Source: Halococcus salsus
GTDB lineage: Archaea; Halobacteriota; Halobacteria; Halobacteriales; Halococcaceae
Reading direction: 5' to 3'
NCBI RefSeq assembly: GCF_009900715.1
Contig: NZ_JAAAJC010000003.1
Location: forward strand, 310,001 to 374,000
DNA: 64,000 nt
A model generated the notes under the pieces. That model saw only the letters and a list, made by a program, of their open reading frames with translations. It had not been told where the DNA came from and made no database searches. Below are positions 59,270-64,000 of the stretch, one piece after another. Position 1 is the stretch's first letter. The number at the start of each line of letters is the position of its first letter. The position numbers were made by a program, and so were the translations under genes.

Positions 59270-60307
59270 ATGAGTGACACCGGACCAGAATCTACGATAC
59301 GCGAACGAACTGGTGGCGGTCGGCTTCGACTCTGGGTGTTGCTCACTGCAGACCGAACCCTCATCGCGGGGCTATTGACGGTCGGTCTCTTTGTCGTATT
59401 GGTGGCTGTCAGTGTCGTCAACGTCTATCCTCTACGAATGACTATCCGCAACGGAACCCACATCGAGCGGTTGTTTCAGGTGTTTATTATGTCGATCATC
59501 ACAGGAATCACATTGGTTGTCACACTCAACCAACTGGTTCTCTCTCGCGAACTCGGGCCACTCGGCGAAAAGCGCAAGGAGATGTCGGATGCAATGAGCT
59601 TTCGTCAATATATCGAGGAGCTCACTGGATCAGTCGTTCCTCCCGAACCTGCCTCGTTTATGCAGGTGTTCATGCGGTTGAGCAGGGACCGGGCGGACAG
59701 CCTTCAAGAAGCAACAAAGGGCAATTCCGATGACGAATTCCGCGACAGCGTGACGGCACTCAGTGACCAGATACGAATACAGGCAGACGAGGCCGAGGAT
59801 CAACTCTCTGATGCACAGTTCGGCGGATTTGAGGTGATCCCAGCGATCTTGAACTATGACTATTCATGGAAAATATACTCGGCACGACGGCTTCGTTCCG
59901 AACACGCAGAATCGATAAGCGAGAGTGAGCGGGATGCATTCGACGAGCTCATTCAGGTATTGACTCTCTTCGCCCCGGCTCGTGAACACTTCAAGACGCT
60001 CTATTTCAGGCGAGAGCTGGTGGATTTCTCGCGAAACATGCTCTATGCCGGTATTCCTGCCCTCGCAATCACAATATTGGGACTGGTGTATTTCGACCCA
60101 AACTCGTTTGTTGGATCGACGCTGGGAATTGCGAATCTCGTGTTCGCCATCAGTGCGGCGGTTGCCATCGCATCTCTGCCGTTTTTCTTGCTCGTAGCGT
60201 ACATCCTCCGGCTTGGTACGATTGCCCAGCGAACGCTCGCCATCGGCCCGTTCATTCTCCGAAAGTCACAACGATCCGATGAGATCGGGACTGGTGAGAA
60301 CCAATGA
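59270..60307 (+). CDS. Four-helix membrane protein, paralogue 2 of the cluster family
   Basis: 345 aa. RLRLWVLLTADRTLIAGLLT leads into helix 1; helix 2 ends ITLVVTLNQLVLSRELGPLG; the soluble part includes SFRQYIEELTGSVVPPEPAS; FKTLYFRRELVDFSRNMLYA precedes helix 3; the C-terminus RTLAIGPFILRKSQR equals that of paralogue 3 (RTLAIGPFILRSSQR). ATG 59270 (MSDTG) matches the MSDAA start of paralogue 3, although ATGs at 59258 and 59264 exist. It overlaps the following lipoprotein gene by 4 bp. Confidence 0.75.
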   Translation: MSDTGPESTIRERTGGGRLRLWVLLTADRTLIAGLLTVGLFVVLVAVSVVNVYPLRMTIRNGTHIERLFQVFIMSIITGITLVVTLNQLVLSRELGPLGEKRKEMSDAMSFRQYIEELTGSVVPPEPASFMQVFMRLSRDRADSLQEATKGNSDDEFRDSVTALSDQIRIQADEAEDQLSDAQFGGFEVIPAILNYDYSWKIYSARRLRSEHAESISESERDAFDELIQVLTLFAPAREHFKTLYFRRELVDFSRNMLYAGIPALAITILGLVYFDPNSFVGSTLGIANLVFAISAAVAIASLPFFLLVAYILRLGTIAQRTLAIGPFILRKSQRSDEIGTGENQ

Positions 60308-60822
60308 ACCGACCTACGAAGACCGGTCACCGCTCGCTCAGTCGGCGTCGAGTGCTTGGCCTCCTCGGCGCAGGTGTTTCGTTCGGAGTTGCCGGATGTA
60401 GCACTGGGAATGGGAAGGCGAATTATCAGGAGAGAGAAGACGTCGACCTCCCGACGACCAGCGGCGCGAACACATCGAACGCGAGTGCAGCGAACGCCGC
60501 AGCGGCTCGTGCCCAGCTCGAAAGTGATAGTTACGCAGTTGAGCTTGATGCCTTGGAACTTCGAGATCATGAAATGTCCGTTCGGGATGATTATCGAGGT
60601 GCAGTGGTGCAGGGGAGTGTCGAAAACACCAGCCGCCAGTCGGTCAAACTGATCGAGGTTCGTGCACGGGTCTACAACAGCGACGGTGACCAGCTGGGTC
60701 GATATCTCGATAGCACATACGATGTCGCTGCGGGTTCGACCTGGGAATTCGAAATCATCGTTCTCGAAAGCCCAAGCGACATCGCCTCATATGATATAGC
60801 GGTTCTTGGCTCGTTGGGGTAA
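60304..60822 (+). CDS. Tat lipoprotein with FxLYD-type domain
   Basis: 172 aa. SRRRVLGLLGAGVSFGVAGC carries the twin-arginine motif and lipobox, so the mature protein is anchored outside the membrane. RGAVVQGSVENTSRQSVKLI then EVRARVYNSDGDQLGRYLDS and the AAGSTWEF turn match the FxLYD beta-sandwich. Its ATG overlaps the stop of the membrane paralogue 2 gene, so the two products are probably partners at the cell surface. Confidence 0.8.
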   Translation: MNRPTKTGHRSLSRRRVLGLLGAGVSFGVAGCSTGNGKANYQEREDVDLPTTSGANTSNASAANAAAARAQLESDSYAVELDALELRDHEMSVRDDYRGAVVQGSVENTSRQSVKLIEVRARVYNSDGDQLGRYLDSTYDVAAGSTWEFEIIVLESPSDIASYDIAVLGSLG

Positions 60823-60979
60823 CTATGTTGCTGTTTCGTTGAGAGCCGGCAATTCGATTCGATAGAAACGATAGTCTTGATTAGTAGCACACGGTAGACA
60901 TATAGCCAATCTCAGTGAGGAGTTTCGAGGAAGGCTTCGTCCTGCCGAGTATTTCGTATATTTTTTATTGAGTTAGTTC

Positions 60980-62050
60980 TCAGCGCTGGGAGCTCCGCAG
61001 GATGAATGGCCCGATAGCGAGGGTACGTTTTGCGATCGTCGCCACGCGTGCAATGTAGGAGATTAGGAGGAGGAAGGGCAGGCAGGTGACGACGAACGCG
61101 ATGGAGGTCACCCAGACGAGCACCGAGACCCCGAGGACGACCCCCGAGAGCGAACTTCCACCGAGGAAGGTCGTCATGAACCCGGCAACGATCAGCGCCG
61201 GCACTGAGAGGTAGAGGATGTTTTGGGAGAGGCTGATGAGCTCCCACTCGAAGTAGAGGGTCTTGATGTGCTCGCGAGCTGGCCCGAACATCGTGAGTAT
61301 TGTCTTGAGCTCGTCGAGCGCCTGGAAGGTTTCCTCGGAAGCGTCGTCCTGGTAGTCGTCAGCAATGCGTTCGGTTTGGAATACCTTCCAACTGTAGTTG
61401 TAGTTGAGCGCACCGGAGAGGACGGTATATGACCCGAATGACTGGTCTTCGAGTTCGCTTGAGACCGTATCGGCGTTCTCGATCAGGCTGTTGGTGAATT
61501 CGTCCACCTCGCCTCGGAGATCCTCATTGTCGCTACTAGCCACGGCTTCTCGAAGCTTTTCGGCGCGGTCCTTACTTTCGAGGATCAGCGCTCGAAGGAA
61601 TGCCGATGGGTCAGCGGGTGAGGGGGCTCCGGTGAGTTCTTCGGTGTAGTCCCGGAAGTCCATGGTATTACTCATGCGCTCACGCTGCTCGCCGAGTGGA
61701 CCATTCTCTTGGCTAATTACGATTTGAGTGATCGTCAACACAAGCGTGACGCCGGTGATGATCGCCGAGATCATCGTCGAGAACAGCGTCTCAATGGTAT
61801 CCGCAGTCAAGGCGTCGGTAAGGAGATATTGGTAGAAGTAAGTCCCACCGAGGACGAACACCCCGAAGATCAAAAGGCCCAGCAGGCTCGTTACGGCTAA
61901 TCGGTGACCGCTGAGGAACAGCCAGACTTTGAGACGGCTCTCTCCCGAGCGCTCGCGCATTGTGTTCGCAGTCCCAATGTCCTCGGTGCTCTCCTGGTCG
62001 AGCTCAGTATCTTCCTCTTGGGTATCGATAGTATCGGCGGCGTCGCTCAT
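60980..62050 (-). CDS. Four-helix membrane protein, paralogue 3 of the cluster family
   Basis: 356 aa with a 35-residue acidic N-terminal extension (MSDAADTIDTQEEDTELDQE). Then RLKVWLFLSGHRLAVTSLLG into helix 1; helix 2 ends GVTLVLTITQIVISQENGPL; DFRDYTEELTGAPSPADPSA parallels paralogue 2; IKTLYFEWELISLSQNILYL precedes helix 3; and it ends RTLAIGPFILRSSQR. Closer to paralogue 2 than to paralogue 1. Its start overlaps the stop of the DUF4177 gene (ATGA), so the two are co-translated. Confidence 0.75.
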   Translation of the reverse strand: MSDAADTIDTQEEDTELDQESTEDIGTANTMRERSGESRLKVWLFLSGHRLAVTSLLGLLIFGVFVLGGTYFYQYLLTDALTADTIETLFSTMISAIITGVTLVLTITQIVISQENGPLGEQRERMSNTMDFRDYTEELTGAPSPADPSAFLRALILESKDRAEKLREAVASSDNEDLRGEVDEFTNSLIENADTVSSELEDQSFGSYTVLSGALNYNYSWKVFQTERIADDYQDDASEETFQALDELKTILTMFGPAREHIKTLYFEWELISLSQNILYLSVPALIVAGFMTTFLGGSSLSGVVLGVSVLVWVTSIAFVVTCLPFLLLISYIARVATIAKRTLAIGPFILRSSQR

Positions 62051-62256
62051 TGAGAATCCGTTGATTCCCCGCGTGGCCGCTTGAGGACGAGAAACTTGGT
62101 GCCTCCACCAGTGTATTCGATAGTACTGACGAGTTCCCAACCCTCCGCTCCGAGTTGGTTGAGTTCCTGAATAGGGTCGCTCGCCTCTTTCTTGGTCGCT
62201 TCTCGCGGTGGGCGAAGCGTGTAGTATTCATACTCCGATGGTTGGTCCGTGGTCAT
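62047..62256 (-). CDS. DUF4177 family protein, 69 aa
   Basis: 69 aa. EYEYYTLRPPREATKK then LNQLGAEGWELVSTIEYTGG and TKFLVLKRP follow the DUF4177 pattern (aromatic strand, N-xx-G-xx-GWELV, strand, FLKRP). Function unknown; family members are small cytoplasmic proteins. Upstream gene of paralogue 3, overlapping it. Start at ATG 62254-62256. Confidence 0.85.
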   Translation of the reverse strand: MTTDQPSEYEYYTLRPPREATKKEASDPIQELNQLGAEGWELVSTIEYTGGGTKFLVLKRPRGESTDSQ

Positions 62257-62394
62257 GTGGATCACCATCAGGAAGAGAGGGTTTTGTGTCTTCACATCTG
62301 TGCCGGCAATATAGGCCGCTCCACATGTATTAGCCGCTGAATCAGCGATCTGTAGTCGGAGGAATGAAACCAACGTGGTCGAAACCGTAAGACA

Positions 62395-62787
62395 ATGACG
62401 GGAAACTACCGACGCAGGAGCGTTCTTGTCCTGCTCGCAATAGCAGTTGCGTGTGGAGGCTGTATAACGACACAACCGACGCTTGATTCGACGACGACGG
62501 ATCCAGCGGTTTTCGAGAGTATTTCGACGGGCGACTCTTGGGGAACATCCTCACTCCAGACGTCGGTCACTCTCGCGCCAGGGGCGACTACGAGTGAAGG
62601 AGTAACGGACCTCTCGGTTGTCACGGCCAATGGGAGTTCATTCTATACGACATCGCTTGATGCGGGACAGACGAGCGTTACGCTCCCACTTCCGATGGGC
62701 TCTTCTCAAATCATCGCAACGAACACAGTCAATGGGACGACCGTTGGAACGGCGAACGTGACCGTTTCCGGGAATACCTATCCGTGA
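62395..62787 (+). CDS. Small secreted lipoprotein, 130 aa
   Basis: 130 aa. NYRRRSVLVLLAIAVACGGC is a signal peptide with Arg-rich n-region and lipobox ACGGC. The mature part is Thr/Ser-rich beta (SVTLAPGATTSEGVTDLSVV, TSLDAGQTSVTLPLPMG) and short. It resembles a surface immunoglobulin-like module. Divergent to the DUF4177-paralogue 3 operon. Confidence 0.65.
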   Translation: MTGNYRRRSVLVLLAIAVACGGCITTQPTLDSTTTDPAVFESISTGDSWGTSSLQTSVTLAPGATTSEGVTDLSVVTANGSSFYTTSLDAGQTSVTLPLPMGSSQIIATNTVNGTTVGTANVTVSGNTYP

Positions 62788-62894
62788 GTAGCTCACCTAA
62801 TGAATCGTATCGAACCCCTATCACTCCCACCCCCTTTTATGTCACATCTGCAAGCTATCTAATAATGTTCTCTAAGGCCTTTTCATTCTTGCCG

Positions 62895-63113
62895 ATGGCA
62901 GACCAACAGATGGACTCAGAAGAAAAAGCATCAACCGGAGCAATCGTGGCGGCGGGACTTTCCGTGCTCTACTCGCTGTACCTGTTCTACATACAGGGCA
63001 AGCGAACGCAGGGGATCTTCGTTGGGCTCTGGGCACCGACGATCCTCTCGATAGCGAGCTACATCGAGCAGACCGACCTCACCGAGAAGGCCCAGGACGA
63101 ACTCGAAGCCTAA
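62895..63113 (+). CDS. Small two-helix membrane protein, 72 aa
   Basis: 72 aa: MADQQMDSEEKASTGAIVAA enters helix 1 (GLSVLYSLYLFYI); GIFVGLWAPTILSIASYIEQ is helix 2; acidic end. The AATAATG about 30 nt upstream may be its promoter. The longer frame from a GTG at 62784 would overlap the lipoprotein gene and is less likely. Confidence 0.6.
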   Translation: MADQQMDSEEKASTGAIVAAGLSVLYSLYLFYIQGKRTQGIFVGLWAPTILSIASYIEQTDLTEKAQDELEA

Positions 63114-63137
63114 GACAGCTCCTTAATCTCGCAATTT

Positions 63138-63569
63138 TCACTCGTGGCGTGAGCCGACCCAGGCTCCTAGTGCCAATCCATAAATGAGATGTCCAGTGTG
63201 GAAAATCGCTGACTCGTCCGTTTCGAGGTCCATCCCAAGCACGTCCCGGAGAACAACCTGCTCACCGAAAAGAGATAAAACGGTCCCGTATATGGCCCCA
63301 GCAAGTAATCCGACGGTTTCCGGCTCGCTCGTCTCGTTGACGCGCTCCCCGAAGAGGAGGCTAAACAGGACACCACCTAACGTTCCGTACAGCCAGTGGA
63401 GAGACAGTGAAGACAGGTGATACTCTTCGGGGTCGCCACCGGTGAGTAGAGCGATAAATTCAGCTGTTGGTGGCAACGACCGAGCGGTCGGTGCACGAAA
63501 CAGTGTCATTACGACTGTTGCGAAAGCTCCGCCCACAACTCCTTCCTTGAGACCAGATATTGGATTCAT
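63138..63569 (-). CDS. Four-helix membrane protein of unknown function, 143 aa
   Basis: 143 aa. GLKEGVVGGAFATVVMTLFR, HWLYGTLGGVLFSLLFGE, VGLLAGAIYGTVLSLFGEQV and HTGHLIYGLALGAWVGSRHE are four Gly-rich helices, some with His and Arg/Glu inside. It resembles small haloarchaeal integral proteins of the DUF6789 type; the family is uncertain. It sits between the membrane-paralogue cluster and the catalase gene. Confidence 0.55.
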   Translation of the reverse strand: MNPISGLKEGVVGGAFATVVMTLFRAPTARSLPPTAEFIALLTGGDPEEYHLSSLSLHWLYGTLGGVLFSLLFGERVNETSEPETVGLLAGAIYGTVLSLFGEQVVLRDVLGMDLETDESAIFHTGHLIYGLALGAWVGSRHE

Positions 63570-63651
63570 GATGTTGTAGTATTATCTGTTCACGCTATTC
63601 GAGGGGTAAGGATCCTATAGATTCCGAAAGTCGCCTTCGAGGGTTTGAGCC

Positions 63652-64000
63652 TCAGTTGATTTCGTTATGCATGGCCTCGATGACCTCATCGAGGTCGGGC
63701 ATGCCGCCACCGGGCTGGTCGCCGTAGGAGAATTCGCCCTCACCATCAGGCGACTCACCCTGGGTCCAACGCTGTTCGGGGTCGGGTCGGGAGTCCCTGT
63801 AGGTGGACATGAACTCGTAGTTGTACTCCTGGTTTTCCTTTTCTTGGGGGAAGCTGTTGGGGACGGGAACGTGATCGTCCATGGTATCGAGCGCGGCGTG
63901 CCACTGGTTCTGGTGCATGGTGTCCCGAGCGATGAGATACGACAGCATGTCCTTCATGCCAGGGTCGTCAGTCATCTCGTAGAGTCGAGTGGCAAGCAAT
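63652..64000 (-). CDS. Manganese catalase, C-terminal part (5' end outside window)
   Basis: The frame enters from beyond base 64000 and ends at 63652. ATRLYEMTDDPGMKDMLSYL then IARDTMHQNQWHAAL is the second half of the di-manganese four-helix bundle, with the E-x-x-x-R and H-x-x-Q elements of manganese catalases. The C-terminal ~70 residues, with an EGEFSYGDQPGG motif, are typical of the family's tail. It breaks down H2O2. The N-terminal half with the other ligands is not visible. Confidence 0.88.
   Translation of the reverse strand, partial: LLATRLYEMTDDPGMKDMLSYLIARDTMHQNQWHAALDTMDDHVPVPNSFPQEKENQEYNYEFMSTYRDSRPDPEQRWTQGESPDGEGEFSYGDQPGGGMPDLDEVIEAMHNEIN

Noticed and set aside
41945-64000. 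Search for a second copy of the tRNA-Gln 3' end as right attachment site
   Set aside because: Only short chance matches such as GGTGGGACA or GGGACTAG were seen; the right boundary is not in the window or has decayed.

Overview
The window reads as haloarchaeal DNA (class Halobacteria). The coding parts are GC-rich, proteins are strongly acidic (many Asp/Glu, few Lys), many genes start a short distance downstream of an archaeal TATA box with no ribosome binding site, and it encodes preQ0/archaeosine genes, archaeal PurO, a clamp-loader small subunit, a SAMP-type small modifier, and Tat lipoproteins. The genus cannot be fixed from sequence alone; a Halococcus-like organism is possible but only a guess.

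Region 1-41.7 kb is mostly chromosomal housekeeping in short operons. In order: a glycosyltransferase tail, an HTH regulator and Hsp20; the preQ0 operon queD-queE-queC with a ribbon-helix-helix gene upstream; a cluster of tiny zinc-ribbon proteins; tRNA-Thr(GGT); enoyl-CoA hydratase, NadE, a DUF63 membrane protein, DeoC, regulators, a dual-specificity phosphatase, a tRNA methylthiotransferase and an MFS carrier; an AT-rich foreign-looking pentapeptide-repeat potassium channel; a tRNA-binding protein, a sodium:solute symporter with a small partner, LarE, a MutS-like ATPase and GlmM; a secreted dockerin/cohesin pair; a histone-fold-like protein, LarB, a GIY-YIG protein and a phosphohexomutase; an aldolase/SDR/SDR/IclR group; an ACR3-like carrier; SAMP plus acetyltransferase; RfcS and PurO.

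Region 41.87-64 kb is accessory. It starts at tRNA-Gln(CTG), which is directly followed by two operons of overlapping small genes, the second decayed by single-base deletions. Two identical-arm palindromes lie exactly 200 bp apart next to the operon junction. Beyond them is an AT-rich segment with an OLD-family ATPase/TOPRIM nuclease and a co-translated 99-aa partner (a defence candidate). Next come a DUF6414-like protein, a broken tyrosine integrase, a Tat-lipoprotein sulfatase, a diadenylate-cyclase-like protein facing an MscS channel, TA remnants, and a cluster built around three diverged copies of one unrecognised four-helix membrane protein with lipoprotein and DUF4177 partners. The window ends inside a manganese catalase.

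The features most worth follow-up are the OLD two-gene module, the three-paralogue membrane cluster, the dockerin-cohesin pair, the cyclase/MscS pair, the pentapeptide channel, and two unexplained multi-hairpin GC-rich segments (about 48.03 kb and 58.8 kb). No CRISPR array, rRNA or complete IS element was seen.
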